DNA of 64,000 nucleotides from Ziziphus jujuba (GCF_031755915.1 NC_083384.1:20706001-20770000), one strand, 5' to 3'. Positions 21,971 to 34,769 are shown, counted from the stretch's first letter. Program-made: numbers and translations. The notes: a model not told the origin generated them from the sequence alone.

Positions 21971-23321
21971 GGGGGTGAAAAACATGCTTCGCATCTTTTA
22001 AATCTTGTCTTTTATGTGTTTTTATTAGTTTTCATGCATGCTAGTTTTAGTTTTTATTTTCCTTCACAAATGTTTTATTTGGCTGATTTTTATTATTGAA
22101 AAAAAAACAATAATAATAATTGTTTTTGTGTTGTTTTCTTAAGTTCTTTATTGGGCCAATGATAAGACTATGATGGAAAATAAATTAGTTTTTAGATAGT
22201 GGATTTGTTTTTGTGTATGCTTAAATGCTGGAAGTTATATTTACATATCTTTACTTTCAATAAATTTTGAGCACATAACCAATAATGCATGATTTAGATT
22301 GTGTTTTGAAGAACGTTTGCATAAATTAGAGTACTTTATTATCAAATGAACTCTAGAATTTGCTTAATTATTGCTTAAGGCGAAATCCTAGGTAAATGCA
22401 TGACTAAGAATATGATTTAGGCCATCTTTGTTTACGTTTGAGCCTTTCAAGCCTACCTAAAACATTATTCTCCACTAGTACCTTATTTGAGCCTTATGCA
22501 TAAAGATGTATTAGAGAATTTTTCCTACCTTGAACATATTATAAAGAGAGCTTTAATTGAATTGATATGAATATATTCTCGTGAACTTGTTTGAATGTTG
22601 AAAAAAAAAATGAAAAGTGAAGTTTGGAGGTTAAGTTTTTGGTGAATTTGGCTTTATCATGTATTCTTGTGTAAATTGGAGGTTTGAATGTGCAATAAGA
22701 AGAAAAATAAGTTTGGGGGTTTAGTGGAAAAGAAAGAAAAAAAAAAAGAAATAAAGAATGAATATGTGTGATTTGAAGAAAATAATACAATAAGGTAATT
22801 GAAATTGAAGTTAACAGAAGAAAAGAAGTTCTAAGAAAGAAACAAAATTTATAAGTAATTTATTTATTGATATTTAATTTTAACTTTCTTTCTTTGATTT
22901 ATTATATTCTATCATTTTCTTTCTTTAGCCATATCCATTAGCCTTAATAATAGAAACCATGAAGTCCTAATGATTCAAGGTGGTGCAATAGCCTACATTA
23001 GTGGAGAGTGATAATTAAGTCAAGCATATGGTAGTTCATACTTTATTATCAATCTCTAATTCTTGTAAATTTATTCAAATGCATGATATTAAGTGTATAA
23101 ATTGATTTCCACACATACACACACACACATTGGAAGTATCATATATGTTGGATGGAAGATAAAGTATTGAGTTACATAATTACTTTGAAACCATTTGAAA
23201 ATTCATATGTTATACAATCTTTAAGGCAACCCATTAAAGTATCCTATGTTCTCTAGAAAATTTCATTTTCTTAGTCTTTCTCTTTGCTAGAGACTAGCAA
23301 ATCTTTAGTTTGGGGGTATTT
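21971..23321 (+). other. A3 3' non-coding region
   Basis: No coding potential beyond short chance frames. AAGTTTGGGGGT occurs at 22709-22720 and TAGTTTGGGGGT at 23306-23317, the latter just before the LTR and acting as polypurine tract. A short CA repeat lies at 23115-23130. Confidence 0.8.
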
Positions 23322-24989
23322 TGTTAAGCTTAAAATATTTGTTAGTTTGTGTTCATTTGTTACAGAAAGATACTTAATTATGCATTTTTCTTAATCTAGA
23401 AGAAGGAGGAAGAATTTCAAGAAAACAACCATAAAAATGGATTCCTTGGGTCGAATTATGATGGGAAGCAAGATTTGAGCTCAAATGGACGAAGCATTAA
23501 AAAGATTGTAAAAAGATACCTTGAAGATTCCATAAAGATTCTGTCAAGAATTTCATGGTGGAAGTGGATGTAATATGAATCCTCACAATCTGACGATCTC
23601 AAATGTCTCATTATTTTTTAATTTTGAGGTGCGAGCAAAGAGTTATCGTCATTTAAAGTTTGGAATTTATGAAAAGGAATATTTTAGTTAAATCTCCACC
23701 ATTGATCAAAAGAGGGAATCAAAGCAACTTGGGGGTCAAGATAAAGACAAGTGGCAATAATTGGTTAATTTATCATTAATGAGGCACATGTCATGTCATA
23801 TGCTTCGTTAATGGCAAATTAGACTAATTAACTATTTTTTTAGGAGGAATTAGAGAAAAGGAAAGTAGTAGAGAGCAAGTAATATCAAGTTTCTTTTTTA
23901 CACATGAAATCTGTCCAACCATATTGATGGCCTAAAAAAGGTATCTTCCAAGACTCCCATATTGAAAATAAAGAGAGAGAAATATTCTCAAAGTCCTATA
24001 TATATAGCTCCCACCACATTGAAGGAAGATATATAAGCTTAAAGACTTAATTAAGAGCTTTTAGGAGGCTTTAATAGAAAAAAACCAAATTTTGGGAGTT
24101 TCTTAAGTTCTCCTAAGGATTATAGGGTTTTAAAGGTTTACAGTTTTTGAAGATCAATTGGAGAGCTTGGAGGAGGCATAGAGATGTGGGTTTACTTGGA
24201 GAAGAAGGCTACAACTTGGAGAGCTTTTGAAGGAGGATTTCTTCAATAGTTTTTATTCTCTTTTATCTTTAATTGTGAACCTTATTATTTTTAATAATTA
24301 TGGATGTTGAATTTACTTTTTCCATGAACTAATTTTCATAGCTAGGGCTATGATGTAGCCCTAATTATGAAGGTTTAATTACTTTAATATATGTTGAATT
24401 TTATTTAATTAGTAATATGTTTTGTTAATCATTGGTAAGCTTGGTGTTTTCATAGGTCAGATGGAATGAATGATTTTAATAATATATGAGCTTGGAAAAG
24501 GATAATATTATGGATCTACAATACATGAATGCATAATTGATTGGAAAATAGTTATGTCTCATGCTATATTATTTGCTTAATCTATGCTTAATGAATTTGC
24601 ATGATTTAATTTATAGGCCGGAAGGAATAAGTTATCAATTTTGAGTGAAAACTATTTTTGATTAATTTTGTGATTAAGTGTGGTTAACAAAATTACTAGT
24701 TAATTAAATTCACACATTTAAGTAATTAAATTGGAATAGTTAGTGGTGAAATCAAATGGGTATTCATAATTATTCAATTCCCTCTATTACTTGAAATTGA
24801 TATAATTTTAATTTTATTACTTTTGTTTAATTTAGTTTATTTAATTTTCAATTGCCATCTTAATTTTTAGCTCAAATATTACCAAAACCTAATTATCTTT
24901 GGTACTTAATCCTTTGGGTAGGATAATCTATTTTTCCACTTTATTACTTGAAAATGATTCGTGCATTTGTGAGTTGATTTTACACGTCA
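23322..24989 (+). repeat. A3 3' LTR
   Basis: TGTTAAGCTTAAAATATTTG...TTACACGTCA, 1668 bp, with several small deletions relative to 52023-53759. TATATATATAG lies near 23998 and the GCTAGGGCTA hairpin near 24340. Confidence 0.9.
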
Positions 24990-25560
24990 CTAATAAAACA
25001 GGAACATCACAAGGATTCATACTTTCTCTAACTGATCCCTTTTCAAGCATTTTACTTACCTGGCTTTTTAGTTCCTTTGTCTTTTCGGGATTACTTCTAT
25101 ATGCAAGCCTATTAAGAAGCTTCGGGAATAAAATCTATTTGATGCTCGATCCCTCGAATAGGTGGTAAACCACTTGGAATCTCCTCCAGAAAGACATCAT
25201 TAAATTCCTATAAATAGAAGATATAAAACATGGCAATGCAGGTTCTTCAGAGTTAGCTAGATGACTTAAATAAGCATCTTTAAACATCAAGACCAGCATA
25301 AGTTTATTACTCAAAAATGCCATTTTAATCTCACCTTGGCTAAGATAAAAAAATTCCTTTTTCTTTTCTTTCTTCTCTTTCTCACTCTCGGCTTCCTTTC
25401 TCTTTTTATCACTCTTAACTTCCTCTCTCTTTTTATCACTCTCGGCTTCCTCTCTCTTCTTATCGCTCTTGACTTTCTCTCTCTTTTTCTTCTCACTCTC
25501 GGGCTTAGAAAACTTACCTTGGTTGTATGGTTGAGCCTTACTCTATTGTTTGATAGATGA
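24990..25560 (-). pseudogene. Gypsy m2 linker and RT N-terminus
   Basis: Minus strand: a charged linker with four 27-bp tandem repeats (25384-25491, units like SDKKREEAE), the block MLVLMFKDAYLSHLANSEE, and the RT start FQVVYHLFEG / IRGIEHQIDF-type sequence. Frames are broken around 25130-25210. RT continues to 24990 as remnants of KEYIKQVSKMLEKG. Confidence 0.75.
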
Positions 25561-26113
25561 AGTTGTGGGTGGCATGCTTGTCTTATCCTTCTGCGATTTG
25601 GTCTTCCTCCTCTGTCGCATTTGTATTTGATCTCTAAATTTTTCTTTAGGTGTCAATGACTCTAATTTAATCTTCTTTCCTTTAAATCAGAATACAATGG
25701 CATTTTCTTGACCACAACATATGGTATCCTTATCAAATTGCCATGGCCTTCCCAAGAAAATATGACCAGCATACATAGGTACAATATCACATAAAACCAC
25801 ATCCATATATTTATCAATAGTAAGCTTTAACCTTGGCTTGTTTATGTAATTTCATCTCTCCACTATCATTAAGCCACTAAAGTCTATATGGTTCAGGATG
25901 TTTGATTGTTGTTAAACCTAATTTCTCCACTACAACATTACTAATAACATTGGCATAACTTCCACTATCAATAATTATACTATAAATATTACCTTGAATG
26001 TCACATATAGTATGGAAGATGTTTTCCCTTTGCACTTGATCTTCATCCTTGTACACGGTTAATACTCTTCTTACAACCAAACTCAATTTGACCCTTAAAG
26101 CTTTTATAGTCAT
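25561..26113 (-). pseudogene. Gypsy m2 protease
   Basis: Frame 26113-25877 includes IFHTICDIQGNIYSIIIDSG, the retroviral-type aspartic protease catalytic loop with D-S-G intact, followed by SYANVISNVVVEKLGL. The HILLGRPWQFD end lies near 25730-25770. The frame has stops and shifts. Confidence 0.8.
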
Positions 26114-27313
26114 GGGTTCATCTTGTTCTTCATCTTTAATTTATTCCTCAACAAGTTCGGTTTCAGCTTCGGATCCTTCACTTTCGGATTCCAACTCTCC
26201 ATTACCTTTCAGCACCTTAATTATTCTATTTAGGCATTGATTGGCAATATGTCCTGGGCCCTGACACTTAAAACACACAATTTCATGGGTTCTAGATGGT
26301 TTAGTATCATCCTTACCCTTCAGTTTTGGTGCTTGCACGTTTTCGGCCTAATTGTCTCCCCTTGGCCAATTGGTACTCCCTTCATCTGGCTTCAGTTTGG
26401 TCTTGATTTGAATGTGGGATTACTTCTCCAACCATTTGAACTTGTCCCCCCACTACTTGGAACTCTTCCAAACTGTGAGCTACTACCCCTCCTCTTGAGT
26501 TGGTTTATGCCTCCAAGAAACCTAGCCATTGTTGCCTCTCAATCTTCATTCATGTTCAATCTCATCATGAGAATTTCCATCTCCTTGTAATAGTCCTCCA
26601 AAATCCTACTTCCTTGTATTAAAAATTATAACCTTTGATGCAACATCCTATGGTAATGGCTTGGTACAAACCTTTTCCTCATGGCTCCTTTCATTTGTCT
26701 CCAAGTGGTTATTAATTCATCACCAACTCTCCTTTGGGTATTTTGATCATTACTCCAACATTGTAAAGCATAATGTCCAAATTCCAAAGGAGCCAACTTA
26801 ACCTTTTTAGCCTCGGAATAGTTATGACAATCGAAAATCATCTCCATTTGCTCTTCCCATTCAAAGTAAACCTCCAGATCACTCATTCCTAAAAAATGGT
26901 GGTAAGTTGACCTTAATATTTCTATGGTCATCACCTTCATCTTGGGTTTGCCTTCCACAGTTTTGTCTTCCTTGGAGTGCAAAAATATCTAAGAACTCCT
27001 CCTCAAGGTTATCTCCAAAATCACCTACTCCAAATTGTTCCCTAAAATGTTTGCGGTCTCCTTGACCTTGACCATGGCCTCCATGTGGTGCATGCCTTGG
27101 GTTCGATCCTCGTTATGAAGTTTCAAACTTTTCCATCCTTTGATCAAGTTGATCAAAGCGAGCATTCATCCTTTGTAGTTGTTCTAAAACCACCAACATG
27201 TTGGTAGGTTCTCCTCCACTTCCCATTGCTCTAGATTCTCCTTTGAATCCGATGCTTTTGTCTTCAAGATTTCTTAGAGAGTATCTTTCTCTTCTTATTC
27301 TTGAATCTGTCAT
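26114..27313 (-). pseudogene. Gypsy m2 gag
   Basis: The start ATG is at 27313 (MTDSRIRRERYSLRNLEDKS, with NARFDQLDQRMEKFE coiled segment). Capsid region: MSDLEVYFEWEEQMEMIFDC and MRKRFVPSHYHRMLHQRL (frame 26626-26982). Nucleocapsid: CFKCQGPGHIANQC, a complete CCHC knuckle (about 26235-26285). Several stops and frameshifts separate these parts. Confidence 0.85.
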
Positions 27314-28438
27314 ATTAGTGAAATAGTAAAAGAAAACCTCACCAAATTCACTTCCTCATGTGTATCACTTAAATAAGGTTAAGACACTAGTGTTTACACA
27401 TTAGTTTTGGCTTTTGACCCTCTTTTAAGCTCACTCCCTCTAGCCTTTTTCCACTCAAAATAATATATCAAAATTCTTTTAAAACACTCTTAAATAGAAA
27501 CTAGATCACAAGTATGTTCTAATTAAATGTATCAAGAACACAAAAGCAAGTAGCAAGTAATTTCCAAGTGAATTGATAAAACCTAATCCCAGCTTTACTA
27601 ATAAAAAAAAACAAGGAAAATTAACAAGACAATTTTTTTCGAATTTAGCAAAGAGATAAACTAGAAAAATAAGAAACTAAAATTTAAAGATCAAATTTAG
27701 AAAAGGATTCAAACAATGAATAAGAACAAAATTCGAATAAAGTATGAGATAGTTGTTGGTTGTAGTTCTCGTAATTTAGGTCTTTGTCTCGAATCCTTTA
27801 ACCAATGTTAATCCAATTAATTTAGCAAACAATATTCTAATATCCAGCAACTAAATATTAAAGAGACAGGTCCCACTAACACAATTGAATCCTCCAAATT
27901 CAAACAAACTCAAATTTGCAATCTTTCAAATGTGCCTTTTTGCATAATTTTATTTTCAACTTCAGCTTTTTCTTCTTTCTTTTTTTTTTTTAAATCACAA
28001 ACCAAAAAAATATCACACAATCTCCATCAGCTCAATCACCTTAAAAAAAAATAAAATATGCAATTCCAAAGCCCACAAATTATCAAACTCGATCCAAACT
28101 TCCAAGCAAAAGCAAATTACAAAACTTTTAGGTTTATGCAATATATTCTCAAAATTCCTCTTCTTTTTTTTTTTTCTGAATATATGAATGCAACTAATTA
28201 AGATTAAAACAGCGAAGAAAAATCAACAATAAACCATATTACTAAGAACTATTATACAAAACAACCAACAAACAGGAAAGCAAAAATTCGGCTAACAAAG
28301 GTAATCAAATTTGGCTATGAAGAAATTTTTTTTTTTAAATATTCAGAACGTGTAAAAGTAGGCAACAACCTTAACCTAATGCTAAAAAAAATAATAATAA
28401 ATAAAGGTAATAAGATACATCAAACCTGAACAAAATTC
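27314..28438 (-). other. m2 5' leader
   Basis: About 1.1 kb of non-coding leader between primer site and gag, with T/A homopolymer runs (27979, 28163, 28328). No gene seen. Confidence 0.75.
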
Positions 28439-28451
28439 GGCTCTGATACCA
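28439..28451 (-). other. Primer-binding site, initiator tRNA-Met type
   Basis: Minus strand TGGTATCAGAGCC, two bases from the LTR end. Confidence 0.9.
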
Positions 28452-28453
28452 AA

Positions 28454-29519
28454 TGATACAAACCTAGGTCGACTTGTTCCTAAACTCATTTTAAATTAGG
28501 CCGGATCAAAAATTAAGTTTAAATTTTAATGGTCACCTTAACCCATAATCAACTTGTGACTAGAAACCTTGGTATATGATGAAAACTCCACAATAAGTGA
28601 TATATATCCTATTGATAAGTGAAACTAAAACATTAGATCTTTATTTGATGTTTTAGTTGTTCAAAGAGAACTAATAGAATTTTTCTCGCAAATAATTTTT
28701 GAATAATAATCTAACCTACCGTTTCATTAGAAAATAAGCCCAATAGGCTAAAGTCATCGGAAATCAAACCCTAAAACAACTAGATTAATTTCGCCTAACA
28801 TAGAAAGAGATTAGGAAAGTGGCCGAATTTCCAAGTCTTTTCCTAAACTAATTTGGATTAATTAATTCCTTAATTTTGAAATAGGAATTAATTAATTTAC
28901 AATTAAATAATAAAATATCAACCTTCTCAAATTAATTTTTCCAGCAAATAATTAAATAAAAACCAAAATAGAAGACTATTTCCTGAAACAAAAAGTCAAA
29001 TTTCAGATTTAGAAAGTAGTTGACTAACTTTCCAAACAAGCTATCTTTGTCTAACCAGCAACTAGTTTAGGCTCCAAATCAACTCCAATATACCACATAA
29101 GATGCCAAATAGGACTAGAACCCGTTCTCATATGTTGCTCTTGATTGGAATGATCAATGCTTGCTTGAAATGCAAGTAAGGTCCTTTCCAACGCCGAAAC
29201 AGTCAAAATCCAGCCATGTTGATCTCTATGCACAAATGTGTTGTATGGTCAGCCTTGCTTCTGGCCTGACATGATTCCATGGCCTCTTGGTGAGCTCAAT
29301 CAAATTCATAACCAAACAAACTTGTCTTTTGCTGCCTGGAGTCCATAGATGCACTAAAACAGCTTCCCAGGTCCATTTCTGCCTTCATAACTTAGATGCA
29401 CAATACAGGCTTAGAATCTTCAAGTATAATCAGACCTTGCAATTGGACCCGTCTTCAGTTGTATAGGATCAGCACGCTAGCGGGTTATAGGTTATACGGG
29501 TATTGGCGAATTCTCATCA
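28454..29519 (-). repeat. m2 5' LTR (B2 type)
   Basis: TGATACAAACCTAGG to GAATTCTCATCA, about 1066 bp, close in sequence to the LTR at 1-704. LINE sequence abuts its right edge. Confidence 0.85.
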
Positions 29520-30390
29520 TATTAAAAGTCACATTATTTATTATATTTCTAATATGTATAATAGAGATGATGTTGATGTTGATTTACATGATTTTCAAGG
29601 TTTTGTATATAATATAATTGCTCAGCTTTTGGTTGATTGGCTTATTGTCCTAACTAGTCCTATTGTTTCGAGGTAGGAAACTTGGAGATAATATTATGGC
29701 TACTTTCAAAGGTATCAATTTATTTCTTACAAAAAGCTTTGGTGATAAAATGGCTTTGAAGTTTGATTTCGAAAGGCTTTTGATTCCATTAGTTAGTTTT
29801 TTATTATTGAGGTTCTTTAATGTTTTGGTTTTTCTGATACTTTTCAGTATTTGGATTTCCTCAATCTTTATTAATGCCAAAGATTCAATTTTAATTAATG
29901 GGTCTTCACAAGGCTATTTTAAGTGTTCGAGAGGTGTTCATTAAGATGATCCTTTGTCTCCTTTACCTTGGTTTAGCTAAGGATTATTTAACTCGGTTGC
30001 TTCTTCAGCATGTTTCTTCTAATAAGCTTGTCCTGATCTTCTCTTCAAAAGAGGTTGTGGTTCCTTTACATTTTTTTGCAAGTTGATGATTTGTTATTGT
30101 TTTGTAAAGGTATGTAAAAGCAATGTCATTTATTACATCAAATTTGAACTCATTATGGATGTCTTTGAGGCCAATTGGTTAGTTGGCATAAGTCTTTTCT
30201 TTACTTTGGTAAAGGTATCTTTGATTCTTGAAGGAGGAATAAATTCTTTGGATATCAAGTAGGGATTTTTGCCTTTAAATTATTTGGGTGTCTCTTTATT
30301 TGTTGGCTAGCTAAAGTCATCTATTTCTAGGCTAGTCTTGATGATATTAAAGTAAATTCTCTTCTTGGCAAGGTAAAGTTTTGTTACTGG
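29520..30390 (+). pseudogene. LINE reverse transcriptase, first part
   Basis: Non-LTR (plant L1-type) RT: NIMATFKGINLFLTKSFGDK, MALKFDFERLL, WISSIFINAKDSILINGSSQ, GYFKCSRGVH then DDPLSPLPWF, and a VDDLLLFCKG stretch at about 30085-30110 corresponding to the FADD active site with a frame change. The QGDPLSP motif has lost its Gln to TAA (29942). Interrupted at 30391 by a solo LTR; coding continues at 31348. No poly-A tail or 5' end recognised. Confidence 0.8.
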
Positions 30391-31347
30391 TGATGAGGAT
30401 ATGACCAGGTGCACCTCAAGATGGAGTCCAACTCCATTTCAAATCTCTACAGGACCAATAACCAGGGTAAGAGCAAAGAAATTTAAAGAAGCACTAAATG
30501 GTTTAATCTAGGAGGTATTTATAACCCAAGGAAGCAAGTTCATTACTGAAGATGAACTAAAATTGGTCCATATGATTAGGATGGTGGATGCCAACGTGAA
30601 AAAGAGCTTAATGTATGGAAGCCTACAACATGGTGATGTCACACGTTTTGATGACATGGATGGTGATGTGGCATCATAGGGTGACAAGGCATCCAACTAA
30701 GCTTGGCCAAATTTTATCATTAGGAAAACATTAATTTTTATTTATGACTTGATTGGATTTTTGGCATGTTGCCTGTTTACTTTCCTAATTTAGTTTTTAT
30801 TAGGTTTTCAAATTACTTTCCTAACTTTATGAGAGTTGAATTGGTCAAAGTATTAAAGACCATTCAAATTAGGAAACTAGGAGCCAAATTAGACTTCCTA
30901 AACCTAACCACATTAGGCTTCCTAACCTAACCACATTAGGCTTCCTAAACCTAATCACATTAAGTTTCCTAAACTTAACCAAATTAGGTTTCCTAAACCT
31001 AATTTTCGTCCATCTTTATTTTTAGTAAATTTAGGAAAGCTTTGTAATTTATTTTTCCTATTTAAAAGCACAAAATTCATAAATAAAAATTAGATTACAA
31101 TTTTGATTCAAAGTGAGAGTGATTCTCTTGGTTCTCTAAGAACTAAATCGAACTTTTCAAGCTTTGCTTGTGGAGTTCAAATTTGCAATAGGTTATTCCA
31201 CATCCTATTATGGCGTCTTTACCATACCAAGGTTCTTACCTCAAATATAGGTAAAGAGTCAAGGTCTTCCATTGATAATTTATAATTAAACAGTTCAAAT
31301 CCATCTTTGTTACGGGTTTAGAGGCAAGTTACTCTAGGTTCGTATCA
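30391..31347 (+). repeat. B1 solo LTR in the LINE
   Basis: TGATGAGGATATGACC...TAGGTTCGTATCA, 957 bp, flanked by ACTGG (30386-30390) and ATTGG (31348-31352), a target duplication with one change. The LINE reading runs straight across it. The 5' part encodes a broken RAKKFKEALNGLI tail. Five minisatellite units lie at about 30885-31012. Confidence 0.85.
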
Positions 31348-31851
31348 ATTGGTAGGAACAGTGTGTTTAGTTCATTCGATTATCATGTTTGTTCATACTT
31401 TCGTGATTTATAAATGGCTTGCATCAATTATTAAATCTCTTACTGTGGACATTATAAATTTTGTTTGGTGAGGTTATGTAGACAATATAAAGATTATTAA
31501 ATTTGCTTGGAATATTTGTTGTAGACCGATTCATACAAGAGGTATGGGAATGAAAAATCTCCAACTTTTTAATAATGTTCTTCTTGCTTCTTTTTATTTA
31601 GGGGTTTATAACTCAGGACTCAACAATTCTTTTATTTCTTCAAGTCAAATTTTTTCATAAATTACTTAGAGGGAAACAATTTTATCTTAGTTCTTCTATT
31701 TAGCCTGCTTTGAGGAAGGGTTATGATTCTATAATAGGGAGTTGTAGTGGTTGATTGGTAGAAATTCCAATCAGGTTTTAGCATGATAATTGGGTGTCTC
31801 TCTCAAGGCTTATGATCTAGTTGCTTTGGTTTAGAATATATTAAATAGTGA
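31348..31851 (+). pseudogene. LINE, C-terminal part
   Basis: Continues the LINE polyprotein: FVIYKWLASIIKSLTVDI, NFVW, IKFAWNICCRPIHTRGMGMK and LFNNVLLASFYLG, the region after RT in plant LINEs (WxxCxPxxxGGxGxR-like). Stops are present. It ends near 31851 at an unrelated TGTAACACCC sequence. Confidence 0.75.
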
Positions 31852-32085
31852 TGTAACACCCAGACTGAAGAAAATGCCCAAAGTTAGAAATTTTGACTAA
31901 GTTTTACCCAATGTTGACAAAGTAGGTCCCACGGTTAACGTTTTATTCTGAGAGGAATTTTACGTTAACTGAGGTACCATGGAAAAGTACTCATCGACAC
32001 GAGTTCATAGACTAGTAATAGCTCAGCTTCATAACTCTACCGCTTACAAGTCTTAGGGGAGGGTTAGACGGCCATAATATGGCTG
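31852..32085 (+). repeat. Possible LTR fragment of an unidentified family
   Basis: Begins TGTAACACCCAGAC, the kind of start seen in several plant gypsy LTRs, and is GC-richer than its surroundings. It occurs once in the window, so neither the family nor the other end can be settled. Confidence 0.35.
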
Positions 32086-32274
32086 AAATTTAGGTTTAGG
32101 AAACCTAATTTGATTAGGTTTATGAAACTTAATTTAGCTAGGTTTAGGAAACCTAATTTGATTAGGTTTACAAAAGCTAATTTGGCTCCTAGGTTCCTAA
32201 TTTAAATGGCCTTCAATTCCTTGATTAGTCAACTCTAATAAAAATAGTTAAGTAATTTAAAAACCTAATAAGAA
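32086..32274 (-). repeat. B1 LTR fragment with minisatellite
   Basis: Four TTTAGGAAACC-type units (32088-32180) and the following LTR stretch, in minus orientation, cut at both sides. Confidence 0.75.
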
Positions 32275-33376
32275 TATGTCCGAACCCACACAACCGACAA
32301 ACCGCTGAGGTACCGATCCAGTACAGATGAAGTTTGGGCCAACCACTAGGGCTCAAACCAAGAGATTTAAGGGCAACCAAGCTACCTTTAGACAAGCAGT
32401 TATCAATTCGCAAAAGGGCTTGTCCATACCCAAGGATACAAAGCCTGTTTTAAGCATCCAAGTGGTGGAGGCTGTTACGGACCGCAGTAGCTGTTTTTGT
32501 GTAAATATGAACTTTGGGCAGCAATGAATGGATCCAACACTTCCTGGATTCAATGAATATCATTAAGAGGACATGCAATCCAGGGAAGGTAGAATCAAAA
32601 GCATCTAAACAGGACTTGTATGGACAGCATCTCACTTTGGCAAAAAAATGTGCTGTTTAGCCTTTGGCTTTGACTTTTCTTCTTGTGTGACTTATTCCAA
32701 TCAATGGGCAATGTGTGGGAATCATTATTAATCATATTTGGCATCCTACATGGTATATGGAAGCTAATTTGGAGCCCAAACAAACTGGAGATTGGTCAAA
32801 GTTAGCTTAGTTATCAAACTAGTCAATTAGTTTCCTAATTTGATTTTGACTTTTTGTTTTAGGAAATTAGTCTTTTATTTGGTTTCTATTTATTTATTTA
32901 CTGGACAAATCAACTTAGGAAAGTTATTATTTTATTATTTTCATTGTAAATTAATTAATTCCTAATTCAAAATTAAGGAATTAATTAATCCAAATTATAT
33001 TAGGAAAGGAGGTGAATTTCTGCCAATGTTAGGTTTCCTCTTCTATGTGGCCGGTTTTACCTAGTTAATTAAGGTTTTATTTTGTAACTTTTTAGCCTAT
33101 TTGGGCATGTTTGATCAATCATATACAATACATTATTCATGCAAAAAATTATTTATTCTCTTTGTTCTCTTTGAACACTTAAAACACCATTAATGAATGA
33201 GTGTTTTAATTTAACTTATCAGTAGGAAATCCATCACCTATTGTGGCATCTGCATTATATCAAGGTTTCTAATCACAGGTTGGTTAGGGGTCAAGGTGAC
33301 CATTAGAATTTGAACATAATTAGATCCGGGCTAAAATAATACGGGTTTAGGTGTAGGTCGTCCTAAGTTCGTATCA
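32275..33376 (+). repeat. B2 LTR, plus orientation
   Basis: Almost complete (first few bases lost), ending GTCCTAAGTTCGTATCA. The tail PTTRAQTKRFKGNQATFRQA is encoded at 32327-32527 in an open frame. The right flank is minus-strand gypsy integrase; no clear target duplication because the left end is trimmed. Confidence 0.8.
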
Positions 33377-34154
33377 AATACTTGGAATGGACAGTCTCAA
33401 ATGCAACCAAACCCAATCTCCAGGCTCAAAAACAATTTGTTGATGCCTTTGTTTGCTTGCTTCATGTATTGTTTGATTCTCCTCTTAATGTTAGCTTAAG
33501 TCTTCTCATGTAGGTACCTAATGAAATCAGCTTTCTTTTTCCCTATCTAAATTAGCATGCATCAAAGGTAAAAGTGTTAAATCTTATGGAGTTAAAGGAT
33601 TGAAAACCTATATAATTTCAAAATGGGAAAATCTAGTGGCTGAATGTAAAGATTTATTGTAAGCAAATTCAACATGAGGTAAACATTCTTTCCAAGCTTT
33701 GATATTCTTACTTATCAAAGCACGCGACAAAATAGAAAAAAAAAATCTATTTACTACCTCTGTTTTTCCATTAGTTTGTGGATGACAAGTAGTACTGAAA
33801 ACAACAATTTAGTTCTCAAATTAGCCCACAATGTTTTCCAAAAAAAAACTTAAGAATTTTGCATCTCTATTAGACACTATTGCTCTAGGCATTCCATGCA
33901 ACCTAACAATTCCTTTAAAAAACAAATCAGCAATATGAGATGCATCATCAGTTTTTATGACATGCAATCAAATGTACCATTTTAGAGAACCTATCCACAA
34001 TCACAAAAATTGAATCCCTACCTTTTCATGTTCTAGGCAATCCTAAAACAAAATTCATAGAAATATCTACCCAAGGATGTTTAGGTATAGGAAGTGGCAT
34101 GTACAAGCCATGTGGTTGTAGCCGTGATTTAGATTGCTTCCATTTAAGGCATCT
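33377..34154 (-). pseudogene. Gypsy m3 integrase, core to C-terminus
   Basis: Minus strand, badly decayed. Parallels 39420-40140: [12 protein letters not shown] remnants (33395-33450), the segment with [16 protein letters not shown] coding near 33750-33790, and [16 protein letters not shown] coding near 34070-34110. No long frame. Interrupted at 34155 by a solo LTR. Confidence 0.75.
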
Positions 34155-34769
34155 TGATGAGGACCTGTCTAGAAGCACCCAAGATGGAGTCCTGATCCAC
34201 TTCAAATCTCTACGGGACCAATAACTAAGGCACGAGTAAAGAGGTTTAAAGAAGCACTAAATATTTTAATCCAGGAGCTGTGCACACCCCAAGGAAGCAA
34301 GTTCACTACTGAAGATGAACCTAAATTGGTCCAGATGATTGGAACGATGGATGCCAACATGAAAGAGAGCCTAACGCATGGAATCCAACAATATGGTGAT
34401 GTGGCACGATTTGATGACATGGATCATGATGTGGCATCATATGGTGACATGGCACTTTTGTAATTTATTTTGCCTATTTAAAGGCACATAAGTCATGAAT
34501 AAAAATCAGATTGCAATTTTGATTTAAAGTGAGAGTCATTCTCTTGGTTCTCTAAGAACTATACGAACATTTTCAAGCTCTGCTTGTAGAGTTTAAATTC
34601 GACTTATCAATAGGTTATTCCCCACCCGGTTGTGGCGTCTTCACCATACCAAGGTTCTCACCTCAGATATAGGTAACGGGTCAAGGTCTTCCATTGATAA
34701 CTTGTAATTAGACGGTCTAAATCAATCTTTGTTACGGGTTTAGGAGTAGGTCGTCCTAGGTTCGTATCA
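34155..34769 (+). repeat. B1 solo LTR, middle deleted, CATCT duplication
   Basis: TGATGAGGACCTGTC...TCGTCCTAGGTTCGTATCA, 615 bp, flanked by CATCT at 34150-34154 and 34770-34774. This copy fixes the true LTR ends of the family: the coding tail is inside the LTR. About 300 bp around the minisatellite are missing. Its last 60 bp resemble the B2 subtype end. Confidence 0.95.

Larger units (their letters stand above)
21971..24989 (+). mobile_element. A-family element A3, 5'-truncated
   Basis: Holds only the 3' non-coding region (21971-23321) and the 3' LTR (23322-24989). It matches 50612-53759 of the complete A element in order, with many more differences. gag-pol is absent. The right flank is minus-strand B gypsy RT, into which it inserted. 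Confidence 0.85.
24990..29519 (-). mobile_element. B element m2, 5' half (LTR to RT)
   Basis: Minus strand: 5' LTR 28454-29519, primer site 28439-28451, leader, gag from 27313, nucleocapsid, protease, linker, and RT N-terminus ending at 24990 where A3 interrupts it. This is the best-preserved complete 5' half of a B element here. The pol past RT is not found on the left. Confidence 0.85.
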
